64,000 nt of DNA. It comes from a virus. Position 1 is the first letter of the stretch. Every line of letters starts with the position of its first letter. Made by a program: the position numbers and the translations under genes. The DNA lies in IMG/VR virus record IMGVR_UViG_3300042876_000902, positions 17,969-81,968 of that record. The stretch is one strand, 5' to 3'. This document shows positions 40,182 to 48,030 of the stretch, piece after piece. The notes beneath the pieces were generated by a model that saw nothing but the letters and a program-made list of their open reading frames with translations, searched no databases and was not told where the DNA came from.

Positions 40182-40424
40182 CTAACCACCATTCCGCATC
40201 GAGCCTTCGGCGAAGTCGATGAGCAGCCTGGCGAGGCTGAGCGCGCCCTTCGGGTCGAGCGGGACCGTCCCGAGGTGACGCTCGTCGAACCGCTTGTCGG
40301 TCCCGAGGTCGTGGATACGCCCGGCCGGGTCCTCGATCCGCTGCGCGAGGACCAGCTCGACCACGTTGCGCTTGCCGGACGGGTAGTGGAGCTGCCAGAT
40401 CGTGTTCGTCTTCGTCGTCTTCAT
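40182..40424 (-). CDS. Small unknown protein
   Basis: 80 aa from ATG 40424 (AAGGAGAACGACG upstream). TIWQLHYPSGKRNVVELVLA and a polar rest. Unknown. Confidence 0.65.
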   Translation of the reverse strand: MKTTKTNTIWQLHYPSGKRNVVELVLAQRIEDPAGRIHDLGTDKRFDERHLGTVPLDPKGALSLARLLIDFAEGSMRNGG

Positions 40425-40441
40425 CGTCGTTCTCCTTGTGA

Positions 40442-40852
40442 CTACGTCGTCCAATACCACGACCGCTCGCCCCGCGCCCTGCGCAGCTGCCCCTCCGCCC
40501 GCCGCGACGAGATGCGGTCACGGACCGTCCCCGCGTCCGCCTTCCCCGACTGCCGGAGGTCGATGAACTTCTGGAGCATCTTCGCCCGGCGCTTCGTCAC
40601 GTACACCCGGACCGTCCGGAGGACGTGGGGCCCGGCGCCGACGCGGCAGAGGTGCCCGTCGAGCGTGACCGCGTACGTCCTCGCGGCGTACCCGTGCCTG
40701 CGGCTCGCCGCGATGAGGAGCGTCGGGATCACCCACCCGAGCCGGTCGCAGTACCACAGGTCGAACTGCGCGGTGCACGGGTACTTCATCTTGAGGTCGC
40801 TCTCGAGCACGCCATCCGGCAGCGCGGGCTTCGTCGTCGTCTTCGTTGTCAT
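40442..40852 (-). CDS. Unknown basic protein
   Basis: 136 aa from ATG 40852. Contains FDLWYCDRLGWVIPTLLIAA, HLCRVGAGPHVLRTVRVYVT and a basic C-terminal helix. The family was not recognised. Confidence 0.65.
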   Translation of the reverse strand: MTTKTTTKPALPDGVLESDLKMKYPCTAQFDLWYCDRLGWVIPTLLIAASRRHGYAARTYAVTLDGHLCRVGAGPHVLRTVRVYVTKRRAKMLQKFIDLRQSGKADAGTVRDRISSRRAEGQLRRARGERSWYWTT

Positions 40853-40872
40853 CTTCGTCTCCTCAGCGCGGC

Positions 40873-41058
40873 CTACGACGCCGCGCGCTCCGCCTTCGGG
40901 TTGTCGATGTACTGGAACGTCACGTCGGTCGGCTTGAGGCAGCAGTTCACCCCGACGAAGATCACCTTCGAGTAGTTCCACATCCTGGCGTGCCGCTCGA
41001 AGACCGCCACCGTCTTGAAGTAGCCCCACTTCCCGCAGCGTTCGCATTTGCTCGGCAT
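40873..41058 (-). CDS. Small zinc-finger protein
   Basis: 61 aa. MPSKCERCGKWGYFKTVAVF and a Cys pair (GVNCCLKP) suggest a metal site. Unknown. Confidence 0.6.
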   Translation of the reverse strand: MPSKCERCGKWGYFKTVAVFERHARMWNYSKVIFVGVNCCLKPTDVTFQYIDNPKAERAAS

Positions 41059-41067
41059 GACATCCTC

Positions 41068-41262
41068 CTACGGGTTCGGGTCCCAGCCTGCGGCGCGCTC
41101 CGAGGCTCGCACGTCCTCGTCGAGCCTCGGCGCCGGGTCGACGGCGCAGGCGCCGACGATGCCCGGGATCTCGTGATGATTGTGCCCGCAGCCGCAGTGG
41201 TCCAGCTCGCAGTCGTTCGGCCGACGGCAGCGGAGCTTCCTCGCGTCGTGTTTGTTCATCAT
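41068..41262 (-). CDS. Small Cys/His-rich protein
   Basis: 64 aa. CRRPNDCELDHCGCGHNHHE is a dense Cys/His cluster, probably zinc-binding. Unknown. Confidence 0.6.
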   Translation of the reverse strand: MMNKHDARKLRCRRPNDCELDHCGCGHNHHEIPGIVGACAVDPAPRLDEDVRASERAAGWDPNP

Positions 41263-41271
41263 GACATCCTC

Positions 41272-42021
41272 CTAGTGAGTCTTCCGGAGCATCTGGCGGA
41301 CCGGCTCCGCGACGACCTCGTAGTTGCGGCCGGGCCTGAGCTCACCGACCACCGACCCGTCGACGATGCCCGCCGTGACCATCCCGGCCAGGAGCTTCAT
41401 CCCGTCGATGCCCTTCTCCTCCACCGCGAGGTAGATGGAAGACGCGACGCAGGGGATCCCGTGCGCGATGCACTCGTCCATCGTGGCGACGACTGCGAGG
41501 ACGACCGTGCGGAAGTGGTCGCTCTCGGGCCCGCGCTCGACGACAGGCGGGGTCGTCTCACGATAGGTGTCGACCGCGTCCCAGAACAGCCTGCCGTGAC
41601 TGCGGATCAGCTGGGCACCGACCTCGTTGTACGGGACCGTCTGCGGGAACTTCCCGCCGACGATGGTCTGGTGGGCGTACCGGATCTCGGCGAGCGACAC
41701 CTGCTCGGAGCGGTGCTTCCACTCGTGGTCGGCCCGGCGCTCCTCGGCCGTGCGGCCGTCGCCGTCCTTGAAGGTGATGTCGCAGCCCTTCCGGCAGTGG
41801 ACGACGTTCTCGACCACGTGCCACAGCTCGTCGCGCCACTCGATGAGCCCGGCACGCTCCATCTCGCGGAGGCTCGCCCGCGTCCCGGCCTTCGCCTCCT
41901 CGGCGGTCTTCGGCCCGTCGATGAGGCGGCCGTAGACCTTGAACTCTCCGGCCGTCGGCTTCCGGCCCAGCTTCTCGGTGAGCAGCTTCATCATCGCATC
42001 CGTCTTCGTCGTCTTGGCCAT
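41272..42021 (-). CDS. Unknown 249-aa protein
   Basis: From ATG 42021. N-terminal winged-helix-like segment (AMMKLLTEKLGRKPTAGEFK, LREMERAGLIEWRDELW) then a central region with Cys (HCRKGCDITF) and a helical C-terminal half. A DNA-binding regulator is possible but not shown. Confidence 0.65.
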   Translation of the reverse strand: MAKTTKTDAMMKLLTEKLGRKPTAGEFKVYGRLIDGPKTAEEAKAGTRASLREMERAGLIEWRDELWHVVENVVHCRKGCDITFKDGDGRTAEERRADHEWKHRSEQVSLAEIRYAHQTIVGGKFPQTVPYNEVGAQLIRSHGRLFWDAVDTYRETTPPVVERGPESDHFRTVVLAVVATMDECIAHGIPCVASSIYLAVEEKGIDGMKLLAGMVTAGIVDGSVVGELRPGRNYEVVAEPVRQMLRKTH

Positions 42022-42036
42022 CGTCGTCTCCCTCAC

Positions 42037-42372
42037 CTACTTCGTGGTCTCCGCTCCGATCCGCAGCCGGTCGCACGTCGACCGGGTCTCGCGGGCCTTC
42101 GACTCCTCCGCCGTGCGCGCCGGACCCTCCGGGCAGACGCAGTAGGCGTCGGCCCCGCAGTACAAGCACCCGCCGTCGCGCGGGTCCTCGGGCATCGTGA
42201 AGTTCTTGAAGAGCAGCGTCTTGCTGTTGTGAACCAGCTCCGCCGCAGCCTTGAGGCAGGTGGCGCAGACGTTCACGACCTTCGTCGACTCCGTCGCGAA
42301 CTTCACGTCGTGTCTCTTGCAGAGTGCCATGCCGTTGGCCTGGAGGTGCCTCTTCGTCGTCCTCGTCGTCAT
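42037..42372 (-). CDS. Zinc-ribbon protein downstream of the large RNA candidate
   Basis: 111 aa. ALCKRHDVKFATES, VVNVCATCLKAAAEL and CLYCGADAYCVCPEG give several Cys pairs. First protein gene downstream of the ~0.85-kb structured region. Unknown role. Confidence 0.65.
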   Translation of the reverse strand: MTTRTTKRHLQANGMALCKRHDVKFATESTKVVNVCATCLKAAAELVHNSKTLLFKNFTMPEDPRDGGCLYCGADAYCVCPEGPARTAEESKARETRSTCDRLRIGAETTK

Positions 42373-42399
42373 ATGCAGTCTCTCCGCACGCCGCGCTCG

Positions 42400-43228
42400 C
42401 GCCCGCGACGTATTAGAAGGATCGCGCGATCTATGGATCGCGCGCGCGCGAGACGTCGTCGGACACCCCGAGCCACAACCGCCCGTGGTCGCATCCAGGC
42501 ACCGTCATCGGTGTGGGTCGGGGTGTCCGACGGCGGGGCGAGTCGTTGTCACTCGCCCTTCACCGTCACCGCTTCCAAGGTCACCTTTCGGTTTCCACGC
42601 TCGGCCTCACGTTGACGAGGACTGGGGTCGCACCCGGTGAAGTTCCCGGATCCCAGTGTCGTTAGGGAGGAGTCTCACTCTCCTCCACCGCAACGCTCAG
42701 CTACCGCGCTCCTTGGCCATCGACTTCAGGGACGTCCTCTCACGTTCCGCCGGGACCGACCCGGCCGCCCTCGCGCGTTCCTTTCTTCTCCCGCCCGCCC
42801 GACCGTGTACGTAAGGGCATCGCCGCTGTGGGCTTGACGCTCGGTCGCTCGTGAGTGGGGTGAAGAGGGGCGTGCCTGGTGGGCACGCCGCGCTCGTCGA
42901 AGGACACGTTCTCGCTCGTGCCCGCGCCCCGTGTCGTGGGGAGACGCCGCAGTCCGCGGTATGGCGCCGTACGCTCCGGCGTTCGCCACCCGGCCCCACA
43001 AGCTGGGGTCCACCGGTGGCTATCTCGGGGTTAGTGGCTCGGCGGACGGGAGGGCACTCCATTTCGCGCTCTCTCCCGGGTCCGCAGCGGATGTCTTTCG
43101 CCTCGCACTCGGACCGTACTAGCCACACAGGCTTAAGGTCCCTTCGCATTCCGCACTAGGTGCGGTGAGGTTACTCGGCCGCTTCGCGGTCGCCCCGACC
43201 GGCCCCCCGACCTATCCCGGGACCGGCG
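42400..43228 (-). ncRNA. Candidate large structured non-coding RNA (~0.83 kb)
   Basis: A 984-bp gap (42373-43356) interrupts otherwise wall-to-wall genes and has no ORF with coding-like composition. Transcribed from the candidate promoter at 43234-43264 it would fold extensively. Perfect stems include 43151-43165 (CCGCAC/GTGCGG), 42985-43020 (GCCACC/GGTGGC), 42869-42889 (GGCGTGCC/GGCACGCC), 42749-42765, 42666-42686, 42536-42558 (GGGCGAGT/ACTCGCCC) and 42423-42444 (9 bp). A 14-bp stem (42458-42471 with 42518-42531, extendable with one wobble) closes a multibranch domain. Size and setting resemble phage GOLLD or ROOL RNAs; sequence identity to either could not be judged. Confidence 0.65.
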
Positions 43229-43233
43229 ATCCG

Positions 43234-43264
43234 ACTCTAGCGGGATCGTGAGTACACCGGTCAA
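43234..43264 (-). promoter_or_regulatory. Candidate promoter for the large RNA
   Basis: The - strand reads TTGACC, 19 bp, TAGAGT, preceded by CGC (GCTAGAGT core). Transcription would start near 43226. The -35 is the best match to the consensus among the window's promoter candidates; the spacer is slightly long. Confidence 0.5.
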
Positions 43265-43294
43265 GTCTTTTTCAGGTTCCCTCGAAGGTACTGC

Positions 43295-43333
43295 CTCCTT
43301 CGGGGGAGGCGGGCGAGCGCTCCCCCGAAGGAG
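43295..43333. terminator. 14-bp perfect hairpin after the methyltransferase operon
   Basis: CTCCTTCGGGGGAG (43295-43308), an 11-nt loop and its exact reverse complement (43320-43333), placed 23 bases after the methyltransferase stop (43357). There is no T-tract directly after it on the - strand. The arm sequence also occurs twice in the 26.9-27.1 kb non-coding region. Confidence 0.6.
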
Positions 43334-43356
43334 TCATGCGCATCACGCGCGGGCGC

Positions 43357-44160
43357 CTACGCGCGGCGGAGCACCCACGCGCAGTTGCTCGATGCCTGCG
43401 GGTACTTCGGCGCGAGGAAGTTGGCGAGCACCTCCCACGGATACCAGGTCAGCAGCTCCTCCACGAGCTTGCGCTCGTCGGGCGTCATCACCTTCTTCAT
43501 CGCGTTCGCGGTCATGAAGGTGCCGTGGACGCGCTCGACCCGGAGCCCGACCGACTCGATGTAGTATCGCAGCTCGTCGAAGCGGTACTCGTGGATGTGG
43601 TTCGCCGCCATGTGCTTCTCGTTGTAGACGGGCGTCGAGAGGAGCGCCGTGCCGTCCGGCTTCAGCACGCCGCGGATCCCCTGAAGCAGCTTGATGCCGT
43701 CGGTGACCCCCATGTGCTCGATCGCCTCGAAGCAGGTGACGAGGTCGAACGGTCCCGGCGCCCGCGCTGCGCGCTCGGTCCCGTCAGAGAGGAGCGGTTT
43801 CATCAGCTCCTTCCACCGGCTCGTGAAGTCGAACTCGTCAAACACTCGAGTCCACGCGATGCCCGGCTTCTTCGGGATGCGGTCGACGTCGACCCCGACG
43901 TACAGCTCGGGGACCGTCGTCAGCGTGTGGAGCAGCACCTTCGGCATCATGACGTCCGGGCCACAGCCGACGTCGAGGACCCGCATCCCCTGCCGGACGA
44001 AGCGGACCGCGTAACTCCACCGGAACCAGTGGGCGGCGTAGTCCCGGTGGACGTACTTCCCGTGCACCCCGCCCTCGCGGAGCGAGGTGGAGTCGAAGCG
44101 CCGCGCCTCACGCTTCGTCGACGGGTGAGGCTTCGGCGCTGGCCAGCTCTTCTTGCTCAT
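43357..44160 (-). CDS. Class I SAM-dependent methyltransferase
   Basis: 267 aa from ATG 44160. Motif I is MRVLDVGCGPDVMMPKVLL (59-77), then YVGVDVD, DLVTCFEAIEHMG and a KPDGTALLSTPVYN segment, as in Methyltransf_11-like enzymes. The substrate is unknown (small molecule, glycan or nucleotide). It forms an operon with two cytosine-MTase-family genes upstream. Confidence 0.8.
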   Translation of the reverse strand: MSKKSWPAPKPHPSTKREARRFDSTSLREGGVHGKYVHRDYAAHWFRWSYAVRFVRQGMRVLDVGCGPDVMMPKVLLHTLTTVPELYVGVDVDRIPKKPGIAWTRVFDEFDFTSRWKELMKPLLSDGTERAARAPGPFDLVTCFEAIEHMGVTDGIKLLQGIRGVLKPDGTALLSTPVYNEKHMAANHIHEYRFDELRYYIESVGLRVERVHGTFMTANAMKKVMTPDERKLVEELLTWYPWEVLANFLAPKYPQASSNCAWVLRRA

Positions 44161-44750
44161 CGGATCTCTCCCCACTGCTTGGCCATCGCCTTGGCGATGC
44201 CAGGGTACGTGCGGCTCCTCTGCTTCCACCGGTCCGGCGAGGGCGACGCCCACGACCCCGGGCAGGTGGACACCCCTGCGTAGTACGGCCTCTGGAAGCT
44301 CACCTCGACCACCCGGCTCGGCTTCAGGTGCGGGAGGTTCACGAGCCAGAGGCACGTCTTCTTCGTCTCGCCGTGCCCGTGCTGCCACGGCTGGATGACC
44401 TGGTCGGGTGGCCTCACCGCCTTGGAGAGGATGCCGACCGGGTTCTCGAGTGCGATGCGCGGCACCGGGGCGGCGAGCAGCTCCTCCACGAAGGCGATGG
44501 CCTCCTGCTGCTCGCCGCTCCGGCGCTTCGCCGCCCACCACCGCGCCCCGGACGCGGCGAGGTGGGTGCACGGAGGGAACGCGACCATCAGGTCCCACCG
44601 CCCGCGCTTCAGCTGCCGCCGGACGTCCCCGATGATGTGAGGCCCCGGCGCCTCGCTCGGGAGGAGGTCGCAGGAGACGGCCTCGTGCCCGCGGGCGATG
44701 AACGCGTCGCGGACGCGACCGGAGAATTCGCAGGCCACGAGGACGCGCAT
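44157..44750 (-). CDS. Cytosine-C5-methyltransferase-like protein (short)
   Basis: 197 aa. MRVLVACEFSGRVRDAFIAR, VSCDLLPSE, the Pro-Cys motif AFPPCTHLAASG (57-68) and ALENPVGIL (ENP 102-104) match Dcm motifs I, II, IV and VI, but no target-recognition domain follows. This short form is common in phages. It may methylate DNA alone or act as a modified-base enzyme; unproven. Confidence 0.75.
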   Translation of the reverse strand: MRVLVACEFSGRVRDAFIARGHEAVSCDLLPSEAPGPHIIGDVRRQLKRGRWDLMVAFPPCTHLAASGARWWAAKRRSGEQQEAIAFVEELLAAPVPRIALENPVGILSKAVRPPDQVIQPWQHGHGETKKTCLWLVNLPHLKPSRVVEVSFQRPYYAGVSTCPGSWASPSPDRWKQRSRTYPGIAKAMAKQWGEIR

Positions 44751-45950
44751 CTAGGCCGCCGCGCCCACGTCGACGAGCATCGAGCGCGACGTCGGGCAGA
44801 GGTTGAGGACGTCCCCGTGGCTCACCTTGTGGGTGGCCTTGCGGACCTGGCCGGTGACGTTGCTCGAGAGCGTCTCGCAGACCCAGCGGGCGACCGCGGG
44901 GACCACGCCCTTCGAGAGGTACATCCGGAACTGCCCGTGGGTCGAGCCCGGCCACGCGTAGTCGTCGGGGAAGCCCATGATGCGGTTGTACTCCTCGCGG
45001 ACGAGCGGCCGGTCCGTCCCGCCGATGCTCCACCAGGCCCCGGCGAGGACCGTCGGTGCCATCCCCTCGGGGTCCATGATGCGCAGGACGTTGGTCACGT
45101 ACGGCGCCCGCTCGCAGAGGGCGCGGACGACGGCCGCGGGCGTGCCCTTCTCGAGCTTGATGCCGGTCTTCGACACCCCGCCGCCGATGCTGTCGAGCTT
45201 GCCGGTCCGCTTCAGCTCCTTGTTGATGATGGCGAGCATCGTCCCGTAGCCCTGCTCCCCGAGCATCGCGGCGTCGGCGAACTTCTTGCCGAACTGCGCC
45301 TTGAGCTTCGCCCGCTGACGCTCGAACGCCTCGACGTCGCGCTCGATCGGCGTGCCGCCCTTCTTCATCAGGATGCTGCCGACCGTCGCGAGCTGCGGAC
45401 GGTGGACGACGTGCAGCTCGCGGTTCGGGAGGACGCCCTTGCGGACGAACAGCGCCCAGAAGCGCTGGCGCCACTGCGGGTTGCCGAAGGTGACCGCGTT
45501 CTGCTGGATGCGGAAGAGGTCGTACCCGCGCGCCGCGAACTTGTCGTGGACCGAGCGTGCGCCCTCCAACGCCCCGGGGACCGACTCGACCGCGATGGCG
45601 AGTGCCTTGTTCCCCATCGCGTAGTTGAGCACGTTGATGGTGCAGGCGAAGGCGTCGGAGTCGAGGCCGACCTTGGTCTTGCCGTCGGCCGACTTCTGCC
45701 ACCGCGGCGTCATCAGCGAGAACGCTGAGCACGGCGGATGCGCCATGACGATGCTGTCGCTGAGGTCCAGCTTCTTCGGCCACTGGTCCCTGGTGTCGTG
45801 GTACGTGAGCTTCGGGAAGTTGGCCTTCTGGATGTTGATCCCGAAGGCACTGTCTTCCATCGAGGCGACGATCTCGTGCTTCGCCTGGGTGACGCCCTGC
45901 ACGATGCTGCCCGCGTAACTGTTGATGATGAGAACGCTCGGCTTGCCCAT
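44751..45950 (-). CDS. DNA (cytosine-5)-methyltransferase-like protein
   Basis: 399 aa. Pro-Cys motif AHPPCSAFSLM (70-80, Cys74), VESVPG in place of ENV (121-126), QQNAVTFGNPQWRQRFW (motif VIII-like, 149-165), a variable middle that could be the target-recognition domain, then TVLAGAWW and EEYNRIMGFPDDY (motifs IX-X). Motif I (IINSYAGSIVQG) is unusual. Modifies cytosine in DNA, probably against restriction or for regulation. Confidence 0.78.
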   Translation of the reverse strand: MGKPSVLIINSYAGSIVQGVTQAKHEIVASMEDSAFGINIQKANFPKLTYHDTRDQWPKKLDLSDSIVMAHPPCSAFSLMTPRWQKSADGKTKVGLDSDAFACTINVLNYAMGNKALAIAVESVPGALEGARSVHDKFAARGYDLFRIQQNAVTFGNPQWRQRFWALFVRKGVLPNRELHVVHRPQLATVGSILMKKGGTPIERDVEAFERQRAKLKAQFGKKFADAAMLGEQGYGTMLAIINKELKRTGKLDSIGGGVSKTGIKLEKGTPAAVVRALCERAPYVTNVLRIMDPEGMAPTVLAGAWWSIGGTDRPLVREEYNRIMGFPDDYAWPGSTHGQFRMYLSKGVVPAVARWVCETLSSNVTGQVRKATHKVSHGDVLNLCPTSRSMLVDVGAAA

Positions 45951-45953
45951 GTG

Positions 45954-46202
45954 TCAGACTCCCTCTTGGTCGGGGACCGGCTGGCCGTAGACCTCGCCGG
46001 TCCGTTCGTCACGGAACACCGCGCAGACCATCTCCCGGTCTGCGAACGACTCTCCCTCCCCCGCCTCCATGAACTGCAGGCGGAGGAACTTCGCCCGCCG
46101 GGCCACCTCGGCCCGGACCTTCACCTCCTCCGGCGTGCCCGACTCATCGTGCCGCCGGATCCGGAGCGCGCCGCCGGGGTTCATCGCGTATTCGTCAACC
46201 AT
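45954..46202 (-). CDS. Small unknown protein
   Basis: 82 aa. LRIRRHDESGTPEEVKVRAE, a basic helix and VFRDERTGEVYGQPVPDQ. The family was not recognised. Confidence 0.65.
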   Translation of the reverse strand: MVDEYAMNPGGALRIRRHDESGTPEEVKVRAEVARRAKFLRLQFMEAGEGESFADREMVCAVFRDERTGEVYGQPVPDQEGV

Positions 46203-46212
46203 TCGTCCTCCG

Positions 46213-46560
46213 TCAGATGCTGTGGTCGTAGATGACCTTCACACCGCTGAGGCCCCTGCCGCGGTCGCTCAGCCACCTCTCGGAGACGACCTCGACCGAC
46301 CCGCCGTTGGGCAGCACGACCCGGTGTCGCGTCCGGTCGAACTGGACCGGGCCCCGCGGGGCCGGGCCTTCGGCCACCGGCACGGCCAAGCGGCACAGAT
46401 ACCCGAAGGTCCACTCGCCCAGCTTGTCGGTCTGGACGACCACGAACACCCGGCTGCCGTGCTCGCTCGCCTCCAGCAGCGCCCGCCACAGCGTCCGCGT
46501 CGTCCGGCCGCGGGCTCGGTCATGCGGGAGCTGCGGGTACAGCTTGCTCACGTCAGCCAT
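46213..46560 (-). CDS. Unknown protein
   Basis: 115 aa from ATG 46560 (GGGAGG upstream). TTRTLWRALLEASEHGSRVF, VVVQTDKLGEWTF and a beta-rich C-terminus (HRVVLPNGGSVEVVSER). Not recognised. Confidence 0.65.
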   Translation of the reverse strand: MADVSKLYPQLPHDRARGRTTRTLWRALLEASEHGSRVFVVVQTDKLGEWTFGYLCRLAVPVAEGPAPRGPVQFDRTRHRVVLPNGGSVEVVSERWLSDRGRGLSGVKVIYDHSI

Positions 46561-46849
46561 CACACACCTCCCCCGTCCCGCCGCATCGCTCGCACGGCAT
46601 CTTCACCGTGCAGAAGCCCTTGGCGACGCGCGTCGTCTTCTCGCCCTTGCACACCGGGCACTCGAGCGGGCCGACCGTCGGCGTCTGGAGCCTGCTCAGC
46701 AGGCGGTCGCGCGCCGCCAGCAGCTCCCGGAAGGCGGCGGGGTCTCCGCCGCGGTCCGGGTGGACGAGGAGGGCGCGCTTGCGGAACGCCCGCTCGATCT
46801 CCCACCGCTCCGCGTCCGTCCGCACGCCGACGATCTGCTCGTCTGTCAC
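46553..46849 (-). CDS. Mini-DnaJ: J-domain with zinc repeats
   Basis: 98 aa from GTG 46849. A J-domain core ERWEIERAFRKRALLVHPDR contains the HPD motif (30-32); two Cys pairs follow (CPVCKGEKT, CERCGGTGEV) as in the DnaJ zinc domain. It could recruit host DnaK to phage targets, as host DnaJ does for lambda replication; here this is inference. Confidence 0.75.
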   Translation of the reverse strand: MTDEQIVGVRTDAERWEIERAFRKRALLVHPDRGGDPAAFRELLAARDRLLSRLQTPTVGPLECPVCKGEKTTRVAKGFCTVKMPCERCGGTGEVCDG

Positions 46850-47148
46850 GGCCGCTCTCCCCTCCGGTCGATGTCCTCGATCCATGCGACGGCGACGGCC
46901 GCCACCTGCACCAGCTCCTCGCGCAGGCGACGCCGGTCCGACTCCGAGAAGGCCTCCTTCACCTCCTCGTCGAGGATGTCACGCCACGTCACCTTGCCGC
47001 GCCGGGCCTGCACCTCGGTCCACGACTTCGCCTCGGCGCACTGCCGGTCGGCCAGCTCGCCGCCGGTGCCGTCCGGGTGGGCTTGAACGCCCCACTTCTC
47101 GTCCTGCTGCGCCCGCTCGTCGACCACGTCCTCGAGCACCTTCTTCAC
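46846..47148 (-). CDS. MazG-superfamily-like NTP pyrophosphohydrolase (second copy)
   Basis: 100 aa from GTG 47148. VVDERAQQDEKWG, TWRDILDEEVKEAFSESDRR (EExxEA) and LREELVQVAAVAVAWIEDID follow the layout of short phage NTP-PPase-like proteins. Possible dNTP-pool or alarmone control. Compare with the MazG-like protein at 14588. Confidence 0.6.
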   Translation of the reverse strand: MKKVLEDVVDERAQQDEKWGVQAHPDGTGGELADRQCAEAKSWTEVQARRGKVTWRDILDEEVKEAFSESDRRRLREELVQVAAVAVAWIEDIDRRGERP

Positions 47149-47399
47149 CGTCGCCTCCTCTTGAGTCGCCGTGCCTTCTTGAGCCACCGCCGGTTCGCCG
47201 CCATCTCGTCCTTGGCAGCGACCATCCTATCTCGGTCGACGTACTGATGTCTGCCGGCCACCGACCACATCCAGCGAGGCCAGGCGAGGTGGAGCAGCCG
47301 GTGGAGGAGCCCGGGGCTCTCCTCCACCTGGTGGACGTCGTGGTCCTCGGGCTTCTTGCAGTGAGCGCAGCGCCCCGGCTTGAAAACCCGGCTGCTCAC
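47145..47399 (-). CDS. Small basic protein
   Basis: 84 aa from GTG 47399. CAHCKKPEDHDVHQVEE may bind zinc; the C-terminus is a Lys/Arg-rich helix (RRWLKKARRLKRRRR). Unknown. Confidence 0.6.
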   Translation of the reverse strand: MSSRVFKPGRCAHCKKPEDHDVHQVEESPGLLHRLLHLAWPRWMWSVAGRHQYVDRDRMVAAKDEMAANRRWLKKARRLKRRRR

Positions 47400-47833
47400 A
47401 CGAGCCTCGGCTTCGGCGGCATCCCGCTCGCGAGAACGAGCCGCGAGGCGGGCGACTTGATGGTGATGAACCCCTCCTCGTCGGGTGGCTCGATGACGAC
47501 CCGGAACTTGTGGGTCGCCGACCGCTCCATCTCCTCCTTCACGTTGAAGCGGACCTGCCCGCCCGAGGCGTTGACGACGCACGCGAGCTGCTGTGCCAGC
47601 TCGGCCCGCTCCCGCTGGATGGAGCCCATGAAGTGCTGAGCGAAGAGCTGCCACCAGCGGCGGTCGATCTCCGTCGTCAGGCAGGCGTCGGTGAAGTGCA
47701 TCACCATCTCCACCTTCTGCCCGTCGACCTCCTCGCCCACCGGCTTCCCGCTGAGGATCCCCGGGTTCGCCTTGCCGCAGTTGCAGGGCGGGCCCTCCGG
47801 CCGCTCGGGCGCCCTGTCCTTGATGAAGCTCAT
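47396..47833 (-). CDS. Unknown protein
   Basis: 145 aa from ATG 47833. PPCNCGKANPGILSGKPVGE, then an alpha/beta part with WWQLFAQHFMGSIQRERAEL. The family was not recognised. Confidence 0.65.
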   Translation of the reverse strand: MSFIKDRAPERPEGPPCNCGKANPGILSGKPVGEEVDGQKVEMVMHFTDACLTTEIDRRWWQLFAQHFMGSIQRERAELAQQLACVVNASGGQVRFNVKEEMERSATHKFRVVIEPPDEEGFITIKSPASRLVLASGMPPKPRLV

Positions 47834-47838
47834 GTCGT

Positions 47839-48030
47839 TCACCTCACGTCGTAGTGGTCGTTCTTGCTGCAGTTGCAGTGCGGGTTGTCGCAGAAGCTGA
47901 CGTTCCTCCGCTCGACCTTCTCGATGGGCGGCGAGAAGAGGGTGTGGATGGCGAAGAACACGAGCACGGCGACGGAGATGACCATCGACACCACGGCCAT
48001 CGTCGCGGCGATGTGGGTCAGGATCGTCAC
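47839..48030 (-). CDS. Small membrane protein with Cys-rich tail
   Basis: 63 aa from GTG 48030. One membrane helix (AATMAVVSMVISVAVLVFFA) and a C-terminal CDNPHCNCSKNDHYD, a possible metal site. Unknown. Confidence 0.6.
   Translation of the reverse strand: MTILTHIAATMAVVSMVISVAVLVFFAIHTLFSPPIEKVERRNVSFCDNPHCNCSKNDHYDVR

Noticed and set aside
42697-43149. 150-aa open frame on the - strand in the structured gap
   Set aside because: Composition is dominated by Arg, Pro, Ser and Gly as in out-of-frame GC-rich DNA, there is no ribosome-binding site, and it runs through several perfect RNA stems.
42373-43356. tRNA, tmRNA, RNase P or rRNA in the large gap
   Set aside because: No acceptor/T-loop pattern, CCA end, tmRNA or RNase P consensus segment was seen on either strand.
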